This document shows, piece after piece, positions 1 through 9,075 of a stretch of DNA of 53,976 bases. The notes below the pieces were generated by a model. It was given only the letters and a program-made list of their open reading frames with translations. It did no database searches and was not told where the DNA came from. The position numbers and the translations under genes are program-made. The DNA is from Terriglobales bacterium. Its GTDB lineage: Bacteria; Acidobacteriota; Terriglobia; Terriglobales; Acidobacteriaceae. Location: positions 1 through 53,976 of the forward strand of contig JACPNP010000030.1 in NCBI GenBank assembly GCA_016185365.1, given 5' to 3'. Every line of letters begins with the position of its first letter. The first letter of the stretch is position 1.

Positions 1-724
<724 letters not shown>

Positions 725-883
725 ATAAAATTTACTGGACGCATGCGTCCGGCAAGTTCTTGGTCTGGCCGTAGATCCAACCAATCTATTCAGTTGTGAG
801 TCTTCGTCCTCAAAGGATTTCGCGTCTGCGCTCCGGCGTGAGCGCAGCCTGCCGCAGGGATGGCGCGGCGGATGCGATGCGAA

Positions 884-999
<116 letters not shown>

Positions 1000-1005
1000 A
1001 CTATC

Positions 1006-1042
1006 AAAGGCCTGGTGCGAAAGCATCAGGCCTTTGTCTTTT
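1006..1042 (+). terminator. Intrinsic terminator of the rRNA operon
   Basis: AAAGGCCTGGTGC, a GAAA tetraloop and GCATCAGGCCTTT form a 13-bp stem with one G-T wobble, followed by GTCTTTT. It lies a few bases after the 5S end. Two further copies follow at 1158 and 1297. Confidence 0.9.
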
Positions 1043-1157
1043 AAAAGGGTTCCTTCGACTCGGCGCGTTGCGCCTCGCTCAGGATTTCGCCTGCAGGCTC
1101 CCGGCCGCGTTCCGCGACCTCACGCCTGCAAAGCGGCTCAACATCGCCGGCACTATC

Positions 1158-1194
1158 AAAGGCCTGGTGCGAAAGCATCAGGCCTTTGTCTTTT
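1158..1194 (+). terminator. Second copy of the rRNA terminator
   Basis: This is an exact copy of the hairpin at 1006, including the GAAA loop and the GTCTTTT tail, 152 bases downstream. Confidence 0.85.
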
Positions 1195-1296
1195 AAAAGG
1201 GTTCCTTCGACTCGGCGCGTTGCGCCTCGCTCAGGATTTCCGGCCGCGTTCCGCGGCCTCACGCCAGCAAAGCGGCTCAACATCGCCGGCACTATC

Positions 1297-1333
1297 AAAG
1301 GCCTGATGCGAAAGCATCAGGCCTTTGTCTTTT
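1297..1333 (+). terminator. Third copy of the rRNA terminator, wobble repaired
   Basis: Same hairpin as at 1006, but GGTGC in the left arm has become GATGC. That turns the G-T wobble into a Watson-Crick pair and makes the 13-bp stem perfect. Confidence 0.85.
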
Positions 1334-1402
1334 GCAGCGTCGGTCCGTGGACACGGTGCCGCTGTCCTTGCATTAGCTTTCCATTCACCCTACCATGGTG
1401 CT

Positions 1403-1615
1403 ATGCATTCGGCTGTGGTCACACATTCTCCGGAGATCATGGGTGGGACACCGGTCTTCGCCGGCACCCGGGTCCCGGTCCAGACGTTTCTCGAATGTCT
1501 GGCGGGTGGTGATTCGTTGAATGATTTCCTCATTGCCTATCCTTCCGTCAAACGGGAACAGCTCGTCGCGTTCTTGATGGAGATCGAACATCAGCTCACG
1601 GCCAAAGCGGGCTAG
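1403..1615 (+). CDS. DUF433 family protein, probable antitoxin
   Basis: A 70-residue protein of the DUF433 family: small, winged-helix-like proteins usually found beside DUF5615 PIN-like proteins and regarded as antitoxins. The family pattern is visible in the first half (MGGTPVFAGTRVPVQTFLE) and in SLNDFLIAYPSV. I start at ATG 1403 because the family begins shortly before the GGTPVFAGTRVPV block; longer upstream reading would run into the terminator repeats. The next gene begins two bases after its stop, so the two are almost certainly co-translated. It sits directly downstream of the rRNA terminators, so it needs its own promoter or read-through; I do not see a convincing promoter. Confidence 0.85.
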   Translation: MHSAVVTHSPEIMGGTPVFAGTRVPVQTFLECLAGGDSLNDFLIAYPSVKREQLVAFLMEIEHQLTAKAG

Positions 1616-1617
1616 CC

Positions 1618-1941
1618 TTGCGGATCCTGCTGGATGAGTGCGTCGACCGCCGGCTCGCCGCATCATTCACGGGTCATGAGGTCAAGAACGTCGTCGAATG
1701 TGGCTGGGCCGGGACCAAGAACGGCGAGTTACTGCGACGAACGGAAGCTATGTTCGACGTTTTCGTCACGGTCGATCGCAATCTCTCATTCCAACAAGCT
1801 ATCTGGAAAACAGATCTTCGTATCCTCGTGTTGTGCGCTCCAACCAATCGGCTGGCGGACCTGCTCCCGCTGATCCCGTCCGCGCTGGCAGCGTTGGACC
1901 ACTGTGCACCCGGTCATGTCGTGCAAGTCAGCCGACCTTGA
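1618..1941 (+). CDS. DUF5615 PIN-like protein, probable toxin
   Basis: A 107-residue protein with the DUF5615/PIN-like layout: N-terminal RILLDECVDRRL with the first acidic cluster, a central H-EV segment, then VFVTVDRNLSFQQ carrying the second aspartate, as in PIN-fold ribonucleases. The start is TTG at 1618, two bases after the antitoxin stop at 1615, which gives the expected family N-terminus; no ATG lies nearby. By family, the pair is taken to be a type II toxin-antitoxin module. RNase activity is inferred and not demonstrated for most DUF5615 members. Confidence 0.82.
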   Translation: MRILLDECVDRRLAASFTGHEVKNVVECGWAGTKNGELLRRTEAMFDVFVTVDRNLSFQQAIWKTDLRILVLCAPTNRLADLLPLIPSALAALDHCAPGHVVQVSRP

Positions 1942-2005
1942 TCATGCCGAGTGAACGGGAAGCGCGTTGACCGAAATCCCTCGAACCATCTACGATTCGA
2001 CGAAG

Positions 2006-3292
2006 ATGGATGAGACCGTGTCCCAGCCGCTCTTCCACCCGGTGGCCGCGCCCGAGCGCCTCGGCGAGGTCGACCTGCTGCGCGGCTGGGCGCTGCTCGG
2101 TATCCTGCTGGTCAACATGAATTATTTTGCCTGGCCGGTGTTCACGCTCATTCACCACAGGAAATGGACCAGCCCCGCGGACGTTTGGGCGGAGATCCTG
2201 ATCGGCCTCTTTGCCCAGGGCAAGTTCTACACGCTGTTCAGCTTCCTGTTCGGCTTCGGGTTCAGCATCTTCCTGATCAAAGGTGAGCGCGCCGGACGCG
2301 GCGTGACCTGGCTGTTCGCGCGTCGGCTGCTGGTGCTGCTGGGGATCGGCGCGGTGCATGCCTTCTTCGTCTGGTCCGGCGACATCCTGATGACTTATGC
2401 GCTGATCGGCTTCCTGCTGCTGCTGTTCCGCCGCGCGTCGCCGCGCACCCTGCTGATCTGGGCGCTGGTGCTCACGCTGCTGCCCACGCTCTTCATGACC
2501 GCGGGCTATGTGGCGATCTCCACGGACAAGCAGATGGCCAAGGCCGCGCGCCAGGACGGCGCGGCCAGCGAGGCCCAGTCCCGGGCGGTGATCGAGGAGT
2601 CCATGCGGGCGATGTCCCACGGCAGCTTTGCCGAGATCACACGCGTGCGCTCCACCGAACTCCTCCTGCTCTATCGCATGATCGCGTTCTTCGGTCCGAA
2701 CATCCTGGGCATGTTCCTGTTGGGATTGTGGGCGGGCAAGGTCGGACTGCTGCACCGAGTGAATGAGAACCTCGGATTCATGCGCCGGCTCAATCTTATA
2801 GGCCTGATGGTGGGCCTCCCGCTGAGCGCGGTGGCGGTATGGTCCATGCATGCGGCCTCGATGATGGTGCCGTCCGGCATCGGCGTGATCGGCGCGCTGG
2901 CCGGCGCCATCGGCAACCCCGCGCTATGCGCGTTCTATGCCAGCTTCTGGGTCCTGCTCTATCAGGACCCGAGATGGCAACTTCGATTGTTGCCCATGAC
3001 CCGGATGGGACGCATGGCGCTGACCAACTACCTGTTGCAATCACTGATCTGCACCACCATCTTCTACAGCACCGGCTTTGGCCTGTTCGGCCATTATGGT
3101 CCGGCGCTCACGCTGCCCCTGGTCTTCGTGATCTACTTCGCGGAGATGAGGTTGAGTGTTTGGTGGCTCGAACGCTATCAATTCGGTCCGGCCGAGTGGT
3201 TGTGGCGCACGCTCACCTACGGGCAGGTGCAGCCGATGAAGACCTTCACCGGCGCCGTGAGCGAAGATGTGAATGGAACGCGCGAAAATTGA
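2006..3292 (+). CDS. DUF418 family multi-pass membrane protein
   Basis: About 428 residues, strongly hydrophobic, with some eight to ten membrane segments. The N-terminal block ERLGEVDLLRGWALLGILL and the C-terminal block FGPAEWLWRTLTYGQ are both characteristic of DUF418 proteins (YeiB type), membrane proteins distantly related to acyltransferase-3 folds and without a settled function. ATG at 2006 is preferred for the family N-terminus; an in-frame TTG at 1967 with a GGGAAG purine run upstream is the alternative and would add 13 residues. It stands alone after the toxin gene and before a membrane-SRPBCC gene on the same strand. Confidence 0.88.
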   Translation: MDETVSQPLFHPVAAPERLGEVDLLRGWALLGILLVNMNYFAWPVFTLIHHRKWTSPADVWAEILIGLFAQGKFYTLFSFLFGFGFSIFLIKGERAGRGVTWLFARRLLVLLGIGAVHAFFVWSGDILMTYALIGFLLLLFRRASPRTLLIWALVLTLLPTLFMTAGYVAISTDKQMAKAARQDGAASEAQSRAVIEESMRAMSHGSFAEITRVRSTELLLLYRMIAFFGPNILGMFLLGLWAGKVGLLHRVNENLGFMRRLNLIGLMVGLPLSAVAVWSMHAASMMVPSGIGVIGALAGAIGNPALCAFYASFWVLLYQDPRWQLRLLPMTRMGRMALTNYLLQSLICTTIFYSTGFGLFGHYGPALTLPLVFVIYFAEMRLSVWWLERYQFGPAEWLWRTLTYGQVQPMKTFTGAVSEDVNGTREN

Positions 3293-3363
3293 ACAGAGAA
3301 ACGGAGCGCCTCCATTCGTCCCGATGTGGTTGACCGGGCCTGTTCGCCACATTATCCTGCGGC

Positions 3364-4308
3364 GTGCCTTCCGAAACTCCCGCTCCGCGTTCAAATCCGC
3401 GCTCCAATCCATGGCTCGGGGCCCTGTTCGGTGGCGGCATCGGTATCGCCACCGGGCTCATGGGCTTCTTTCTGGTGATCACCGGAAATCAAGCTGCTGC
3501 CGGCATGGGTGTGGTGATGTTCTTCCTGGTGCCGGTCGCGGCTGGATTTGCCATCGCCCTCTTCGCGGGGCCCGGGGTACGCGCGCTGGCGGCTTCGATC
3601 CTGGCCACCATGATCTCGCTGATCATCCTGATCGCGTTTGGAAAAGAAGGCGTGCTTTGCGCCCTCCTGGCGCTCCCGCTGCTTGCGGTCGGGCTGGCAA
3701 TCGGGCTCGGCATTGGCCTTCTCGTCGGCCGCCGGTTCAAGACGCGCGGGCCGGGGACGTCCGCCATGATCTTTCTTTCCTTGCCCGTGTTTCTTTTTGG
3801 CTCGCGGCAGGTGGAGTTGAAATTCTTCGATTACGCGCGCACGGAGACGGTCATCAGCCAGGTCACGGTGCAGGCCGCACGGGAGCAGGCTTGGGACGCG
3901 ATGGGAACCATCGACCGGATCGAAGCGGCCAAGCCGCCGCTGATGTACATCGGACTGCCGGTCCCGGTTCGCTGTGTGATGAAGGGCGCGGGCGTCGGCG
4001 CAAAACGCACCTGTTATTTCGAGAACGGCTATATCGAGGAGACCGTGACCAAATGGGAGCCACCGAGCCGGATGGAGCTCTCCATCGACCGCACGGCCAT
4101 GCCCGGCCGCCACTGGCTCTCATTCGAATATGCGGTCTATGAGTTCCAGCCTGAGGGCGACTCCACCCGTCTGAGCCGGACGACCGTGATCCACTCCAAC
4201 CTGACACCGAGCGGATATTGGCGGACGTTCGAGCGCATGGGCGTGGAACAGGAACACGAATACATCTTCCGCGACCTGCAGCGGCGCTTGTCGGCTCAGG
4301 CCCGGTAG
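3364..4308 (+). CDS. Membrane protein with C-terminal SRPBCC-like domain
   Basis: A 314-residue protein starting at GTG 3364. Residues about 17-160 hold four to five hydrophobic, glycine-rich membrane segments. The C-terminal half (about 165-310) begins with an ISQVTVQAAREQAWDAM segment typical of START/SRPBCC ligand-binding folds, followed by alternating strands and a final helix. SRPBCC proteins bind hydrophobic small molecules in a deep cavity; the ligand here is unknown. The membrane-SRPBCC fusion suggests a cavity held at the membrane face. It faces a DUF711 gene on the other strand, with stops 28 bases apart. Confidence 0.7.
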   Translation: MPSETPAPRSNPRSNPWLGALFGGGIGIATGLMGFFLVITGNQAAAGMGVVMFFLVPVAAGFAIALFAGPGVRALAASILATMISLIILIAFGKEGVLCALLALPLLAVGLAIGLGIGLLVGRRFKTRGPGTSAMIFLSLPVFLFGSRQVELKFFDYARTETVISQVTVQAAREQAWDAMGTIDRIEAAKPPLMYIGLPVPVRCVMKGAGVGAKRTCYFENGYIEETVTKWEPPSRMELSIDRTAMPGRHWLSFEYAVYEFQPEGDSTRLSRTTVIHSNLTPSGYWRTFERMGVEQEHEYIFRDLQRRLSAQAR

Positions 4309-4336
4309 GCCGTGGCCCGGCAAGGTCTCACAATCC

Positions 4337-5351
4337 TCACGGCAGCGGCTGTAGAACTGCGTTTTCCAGATACGGATCGTTAAATGCAGTCTTCTCGCCG
4401 GCTTTCTTTCCTGTCACCGGCTGCAGACGCGCGGCGAGCGGCTTCTTCCACTTGTAGGCAAGCGAAGCCACGTCACCGAAGATGCGCACGATCTGGTCCG
4501 CTCGAGCCGAATCGCTGTCCGGTGAAGTTCTCGATGGCGGCGCCGATGGAGACGTCCATCAGCGGCGCTGGCGTGGGATCAAGGCCCATGTACTCCCATC
4601 CCGATTGCTTCGCCACCGTCAGCGCCACGTGCTCGGCGATCCCGGTATAGCGGTCCAACTCCACGCTCAGCCGGTTCGCGGCTCTGTCCGGATCCCCGGC
4701 TGTTTCGGCGAAGACACGCTCGACCACATTGGCGGATTCGAGTCCCACGGCGAACTGTTTGCCGGCTCCGGTGTGATAGGAGGCCGGATAGAACGGAGTG
4801 AACGGTCTCACCATGGCGGCGGCGGTGAAGGCGAATGTGCCCTGGCTGTTGGGGCTGTGGGCCTCGATGTACTTCACCATGCGGGCGGCGGCGCGCACCG
4901 TCTTCCAGTGGATGCCGTCTTCCGCGGCGATGATGGTGGTGGCATTGATGACTTTTGCCTTCGACAAGACTTCGCCCAGCAGGTCCATCATCGCCGGGTC
5001 ATCGGAGTCGGTCATCATCGCGGGGCCGATGTTCAGCAGAAAGTCTTCCTTTTCCGCCAGAGCATCCATCTCCATGAGGAACTTGAACGCCTCCTCATGC
5101 GAGAGGCCCTTGATGTATTCCGGGAACGGCTGCGTGGTGATGCGGATGGTCTCCACCTCCCACCCGTTCTTCATATACTCCTGCCGCGCGGCTCGAAGCA
5201 TGGTGAGTGCGCCGGCGACCTGCGCCTTGTAGCCCGCCCGGTCGATGTGGATGAACGCGCAGAGGGTGCGCACTTTGGGGCGGTCCGGCTCCCCGGCGGC
5301 GAACCCGCTTGAAACCAGGAGGAGTGACAAACACAGCAAGTGTCGTATCAT
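4337..5351 (-). pseudogene. DUF711 family protein, frameshifted near the C-terminus
   Basis: Reading leftwards from ATG 5351, the frame gives a signal peptide (MIRHLLCLSLLLVSSGFAAG) and a DUF711-like body up to AAIENFTGQRFGSSG, then stops at 4473. In another frame the protein resumes without stops as ADQIVRIFGDVASLAY, followed by KKPLAARLQPVTGKKAGEKT and FNDPYLENAVLQPLP, ending at 4337. That tail matches the usual DUF711 C-terminus. One extra base or two missing bases around 4500-4520 would explain it. The whole gene (about 338 codons) is shorter than the 400-450 residues usual in the family. DUF711 proteins have no proven reaction. A sequencing or assembly error at one base is an equally good explanation of the break. 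Confidence 0.82.
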
Positions 5352-5432
5352 GGGTGCGCCTTTCCGGGCGTGTGGATCGCAAGAATCTCCACCCCGATAC
5401 TTTATCAACAAACTTTCTACTCGGAGAGAACC

Positions 5433-5927
5433 ATGAAACGCTTATCGTTGGTGATCATCGCAATCGCTTTGGGCTGTGCGCTTCTATGGGCACAGGCGCC
5501 CAAGTCCTCCACCCCCGCCAAAGCCGCATCTGCGGCGGCCCATCACACGATGGTCAACCCCAAGGACCTGAAGTGGAAACCGATCATACCCGGGATCGAA
5601 GTCGCGACGGTAAGTGGCGATCCGGACAAGACCGGACCCTACGTGCTGCGGCTCCGGGCCGTCGCGGAAACAAAGATCCCGCCGCACTGGCATCCCGCGG
5701 ATGAGCACATCACTGTCCTTGAAGGCTGGCTCCGTGTGGGGGAAGGCGATACGTTGGACGAGAAGGGGCTGCATGAGATGAAGGCGGGCGACTATGCCAT
5801 GATGCCGGCCAAAGTCCATCATTACGCGATCCAAGGGAAAGGCGGCGTCTTGCAGGTGCACGGCATGGGGCCGTTCGTCGTGAACTGGGTGAATCCGCCG
5901 GCGGCGGCGAAGTCCAGCAAGAAATAG
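5433..5927 (+). CDS. Exported cupin-domain protein
   Basis: A 164-residue protein with a clear signal peptide (MKRLSLVIIAIALGCALLWA) and one cupin barrel. The metal-binding motif is visible as PPHWHPADEHITVLEGWLRV (two or three histidines and a glutamate) and the second cupin motif as KAGDYAMMPAKVHHYA. The start ATG 5433 is preceded by GGAGAG and places the signal peptide at the N-terminus. Single-domain periplasmic cupins of this kind bind a metal and serve varied roles; no substrate can be assigned. It is divergent from the DUF711 gene, with 81 bases between the starts, and runs towards the alpha-hydroxy-acid oxidoreductase 39 bases on. Confidence 0.88.
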   Translation: MKRLSLVIIAIALGCALLWAQAPKSSTPAKAASAAAHHTMVNPKDLKWKPIIPGIEVATVSGDPDKTGPYVLRLRAVAETKIPPHWHPADEHITVLEGWLRVGEGDTLDEKGLHEMKAGDYAMMPAKVHHYAIQGKGGVLQVHGMGPFVVNWVNPPAAAKSSKK

Positions 5928-5966
5928 CGCCTCGTTATCGGAAATCGGCATGGAGGACCACAAAGC

Positions 5967-7148
5967 ATGACCATCAACCGTCGTCGTGTGCTGATCCAGG
6001 GCGCGGCCGCCGCCGGCTTTGCGCTTCTGCCGGGATTCGAAGCCGCGGCAAGCCAGAAACCAGCGGTTGCCAAGGCCGACCTGGAACGCGCCGTAAGCCT
6101 TTCGGATTACGAAGCGATCGCCCGACGCCGGATCGAGCGCGTGGCCTGGGAGTACATCAGCGGCGCGGCCGCGGACGAGATCACGTTGCGCTGGAACCGC
6201 GAAGCGCTCGACCATCTGATGCTGGATCCACGTGTGCTGCGCGACGTGAGCCGCGTGGATACGCGGACGAAGGTCCTCGGGCTTGAACTGCCCTATCCCG
6301 TCTTTCTGGCGCCCACGGCCTTGCACAAGCTCGCGCACCCGGAAGGCGAACTGGCCACCGTGACCGGCGCGGGCAAGGCGCGGGCGCCGATGGTGTTAAG
6401 CACGATGTCCAGCACGAAGTTGGAGGACATTGCTGCCAAGGGCAAGACGCCGTTGTGGTTCCAGCTGTACGTGCAAAAAGACAAGGGATTCACCGAGCAA
6501 CTGGTGCATCGCGCCGAAGCCGCCGGCTACCGCGCGCTGGTCGTCACTGTGGACACACCCGTCGAAGGCATACGCAACCGCCAGGATCGCGCGCACTTTC
6601 ACCTGCCGCCGGGCGTGGCCCTGGAGAACTTGCGCGACCTGCCCACAGGCGGCAAGTGGTCGCCGGGAACGGAGAAGGAAGTGTTCGCCAACATCCTGCC
6701 GGACAGGCTGACCTGGAAAGACATTGAGTGGCTGCAGTCGCTGACCAAGCTGCCCGTGCTGCTGAAAGGCGTACTAAATGCCGAAGACGCGGACATGGCT
6801 GTGCGCGCGGGGGTGGCCGGCATCCTGGTCTCGAATCACGGCGCGCGCAATCTGGACACCGTACCACCCACGATCACCGCATTGCCGCGCATCACGGACA
6901 AAGTGGCCGGGCGCATCGCCGTGCTCATGGACGGAGGCGTGCGTCGCGGGACGGATGTGCTCAAAGCATTGGCCCTGGGCGCGAATGCGGTCCTGATCGG
7001 CCGCCCGGTGTTCTGGGGGCTCGCCGCCGATGGCGCCGAGGGTGTGGCCAATATCCTGAACATCCTGCGCCACGAGTTCGAGGTCGCTATGGTCCTCACC
7101 GGCCGGCGCACGGTGGCGGAGATCGACCGCAGCGTGATCTGGCGGTAA
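5967..7148 (+). CDS. FMN-dependent alpha-hydroxy-acid dehydrogenase/oxidase, exported
   Basis: A 393-residue TIM-barrel flavoprotein of the lactate oxidase / glycolate oxidase family, which oxidises 2-hydroxy acids to 2-oxo acids. The N-terminus (NRRRVLIQGAAAAGFALLP) resembles a Tat signal, fitting export with FMN bound. Family marks include WEYISGAAADEITLRWNR, the FMN segment FLAPTALHKLAHPEGE, WFQLYV, and the catalytic-histidine block SNHGARNLDTVPPTI near residue 291, where most relatives read SNHGGRQLD. The late block VLMDGGVRRGTDVLKALALG binds the FMN phosphate. The exact substrate is not readable; the altered HGARNLD leaves oxidase versus dehydrogenase open. It follows the cupin gene by 39 bases and may be co-transcribed. 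Confidence 0.9.
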   Translation: MTINRRRVLIQGAAAAGFALLPGFEAAASQKPAVAKADLERAVSLSDYEAIARRRIERVAWEYISGAAADEITLRWNREALDHLMLDPRVLRDVSRVDTRTKVLGLELPYPVFLAPTALHKLAHPEGELATVTGAGKARAPMVLSTMSSTKLEDIAAKGKTPLWFQLYVQKDKGFTEQLVHRAEAAGYRALVVTVDTPVEGIRNRQDRAHFHLPPGVALENLRDLPTGGKWSPGTEKEVFANILPDRLTWKDIEWLQSLTKLPVLLKGVLNAEDADMAVRAGVAGILVSNHGARNLDTVPPTITALPRITDKVAGRIAVLMDGGVRRGTDVLKALALGANAVLIGRPVFWGLAADGAEGVANILNILRHEFEVAMVLTGRRTVAEIDRSVIWR

Positions 7149-7172
7149 GGATCAAAAGTAAGTGAGTCGGAA

Positions 7173-7853
7173 ATGGCAAAACTGAAGCGATTCAAAGTCC
7201 CGCTGGAAAAGGGTGGCGGCAATCTTGGGTGGACGATCATCCGCATCCCGTTCGACGTGAAGGCAGAATGGGGCAGCGGCGCCCGCACCGCGGTGCGCGG
7301 CACGATCAATGGTTTTCCCTTCCGCACCTCGGCCTTTCCCACCAAGCACACCGGCCATTTCATGATGGTCAACAAGGAGATGCAGAAGGGCGCCGGCGCC
7401 TGTCGTATCGGGGAAGTTGTTCGTGTGGAAATGGAGCCGGACACCGGGGAACGCAGGGTCGAGGTTCCGAAGGAAATGCAGCGAGCCCTGGCGCAGGACA
7501 AGACCTTGCGCAAGTATTACGATGCGCTGAATTACTCCATGCGCAAGGAGATCGTCCGCTGGGTGACCGGCGTCAAGCACGCCGAGACCCGCGTCCGCCG
7601 CGCCGAGCAGTTGGCGGAGCGGCTGCTGGCGACCATGGAAGGCGAGCGCGAAGCGCCTCCGGTCCTCAAGGCCGCACTGGCGCGGAACCCATTGGCCCGG
7701 GCGGGATGGGAAAAGATGCCACCATCGCACCGGCGGAGATACCTGCTGGCCATCACCTATTACCGCAGCCCGGAGTCGCGTGCGCGGCGTGTGGAGAAGT
7801 GCGTGGACCAGATCGCCGAGTGGGCCGCAAAGAGACGGCAGTCACAAAAGTAA
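7173..7853 (+). CDS. DUF1905 / YdeI-OmdA family protein
   Basis: A 226-residue cytosolic protein. Residues about 1-95 form a DUF1905 beta-barrel (WTIIRIPFDVKAEWGSG, then GTINGFPFRTSAFP and GHFMMVNKEMQKGAGA). The rest is two helical YdeI/OmdA segments, the first with VPKEMQRALAQDKTLRKYYD and the second with the WEKMPPSHRRRYLLAI block. YdeI-like proteins have been linked to bacteriocin and envelope stress tolerance; the molecular role is not established. The gene begins 24 bases after the oxidoreductase. Confidence 0.85.
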   Translation: MAKLKRFKVPLEKGGGNLGWTIIRIPFDVKAEWGSGARTAVRGTINGFPFRTSAFPTKHTGHFMMVNKEMQKGAGACRIGEVVRVEMEPDTGERRVEVPKEMQRALAQDKTLRKYYDALNYSMRKEIVRWVTGVKHAETRVRRAEQLAERLLATMEGEREAPPVLKAALARNPLARAGWEKMPPSHRRRYLLAITYYRSPESRARRVEKCVDQIAEWAAKRRQSQK

Positions 7854-7872
7854 CAGAGCTTGAGATTTTTTC

Positions 7873-7902
7873 TTGGATTGCGGACAGTGCGTGCGATATA
7901 GT
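7873..7902 (+). promoter_or_regulatory. Possible sigma-70-type promoter
   Basis: TTGGAT at 7873-7878 and TATAGT at 7897-7902 are separated by 18 bases, 33 bases before the next gene. The fit is good for a housekeeping promoter, but no start site is known. Confidence 0.45.
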
Positions 7903-7934
7903 CCCCGAAAGTATCTTCAATCTGTGGAGTTCGT

Positions 7935-8423
7935 ATGGAGCAGGGAAGTATTTCTTCATCTTTGGCCGGGATGCCGTCTCCCCCGGACACCGCACAAACC
8001 ATCCGGCGAATGGAGCTACAGCGCATCATCAAGAACAGCGCGAATTGGTTCTATTGGATCGCCGGTCTGTCCCTGATCAACACCATCCTCTCGCTGTCCG
8101 GCGCCCAATGGCGGTTCATACTGGGCCTCGGCTTGACCCAGGTGGTGGATGAGGTCGCGAAAAACCTTGGCGGCCTGGGACCGATCATCGGTTTCGTCGT
8201 GGATGCCATGGCTCTCACGTTTTTCGTGTTGATGGGCGTGTTCGCGAACAAACACCATAAGTGGGCCTTCATCCTGGGGATGATCGCATTCCTGCTGGAC
8301 GGGGGAGTTTCTCTGCTGGCTGCCGATTGGATCGGGCTGATCTTTCATGCGTGGGTGCTGTGGTCTCTTTGGGCCGGATTCAGCAAGATCGATGAACTCA
8401 ACAGCATGCAACCGGTGGTTTGA
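7935..8423 (+). CDS. Small multi-pass membrane protein, unknown function
   Basis: A 162-residue protein I do not recognise. After a polar N-terminal stretch of about 38 residues it has four probable membrane segments: NWFYWIAGLSLINTILSLSG, then GLGPIIGFVVDAMALTFFVL, then WAFILGMIAFLLDGGVSLLA, and WIGLIFHAWVLWSLWAGF. The polar head ends with RRMELQRIIKNSA, an amphipathic positive stretch likely facing the cytoplasm. A plausible promoter lies just upstream, so it may be expressed independently of the YdeI gene. It faces thiE convergently with only 12 bases between the stops. Confidence 0.7.
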   Translation: MEQGSISSSLAGMPSPPDTAQTIRRMELQRIIKNSANWFYWIAGLSLINTILSLSGAQWRFILGLGLTQVVDEVAKNLGGLGPIIGFVVDAMALTFFVLMGVFANKHHKWAFILGMIAFLLDGGVSLLAADWIGLIFHAWVLWSLWAGFSKIDELNSMQPVV

Positions 8424-8435
8424 GGCCGGTCTGCT

Positions 8436-9074
8436 TCAAGGCCGTAGCGCGCGCAGGGCAGCGACTGCCTTTTCCATCCTTGCGGGATCCTGTTGAAACA
8501 ACCGGATCGCGGCCACTCCGGCGGCGCCCGTCTGAACACATTGGGCCGCATTCTCAGCGGTGATGCCGCCGATCGCCAGCACCGGGAGGCGCGAGACGGC
8601 ACACGCATGGCGCAGGTCGCTGAGGCCGAGCGGATTCAGCGCACCGTCTTTCTCGAACACAGGGCCGAAGACGGCGAAATCCGCGCCGCGCGCATGCGCC
8701 GTTGTCACGTCATCCACAGCGTGGCAGGAGACGGCGATCACCGGGTTTTGTATCCCGGCTTTTACAAAAATGTTGCGCGCTTCGTCCGCGGCCAGCTCTT
8801 GATCGCCGGAGGGAAGGTGAACGCCGTGCGCGCCAACGGCAATCGCCACATCCGCGCGTGCGTTGATCAGCAATTTGGCGTGGGTCCCTGCGACGCGCTC
8901 CATGGTCATTCGCGCGAGTCCTTCCAGATCGCGCGCAGAAAGGTCTTTCTCACGCAGCTGAATGAAGTCAGCGCCGGCGCGGACGGCAGACGCGATCGTT
9001 TCCAGCAGGCGCGCGCGCCGGGCGGTCTCATCGCCGGGGAATTGCTTGCGATCGGTGACGTAATAAAGCAGCAC
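8436..9074 (-). CDS. thiE: Thiamine-phosphate synthase
   Basis: ThiE joins HMP-pyrophosphate and thiazole phosphate to make thiamine monophosphate. The protein shows the family order: LLYYVTDRKQF at the N-terminus, FIQLREKDLSARDLEGLAR for substrate and Mg binding, LLINARADVAIAVGAHGVHL, then DFAVFGPVFEKDG and the phosphate-binding LAIGGITAENAAQCVQTGA. I start at GTG 9074, which gives 212 residues, normal for ThiE, and lies one base after the stop of the upstream LOG gene. A longer reading from 9161 would overlap that gene by 86 bases with no family support. It is the last gene of a four-gene minus-strand run; no other thiamine genes are present. Confidence 0.93.
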   Translation of the reverse strand: MLLYYVTDRKQFPGDETARRARLLETIASAVRAGADFIQLREKDLSARDLEGLARMTMERVAGTHAKLLINARADVAIAVGAHGVHLPSGDQELAADEARNIFVKAGIQNPVIAVSCHAVDDVTTAHARGADFAVFGPVFEKDGALNPLGLSDLRHACAVSRLPVLAIGGITAENAAQCVQTGAAGVAAIRLFQQDPARMEKAVAALRALRP

Positions 9075-9075
9075 G

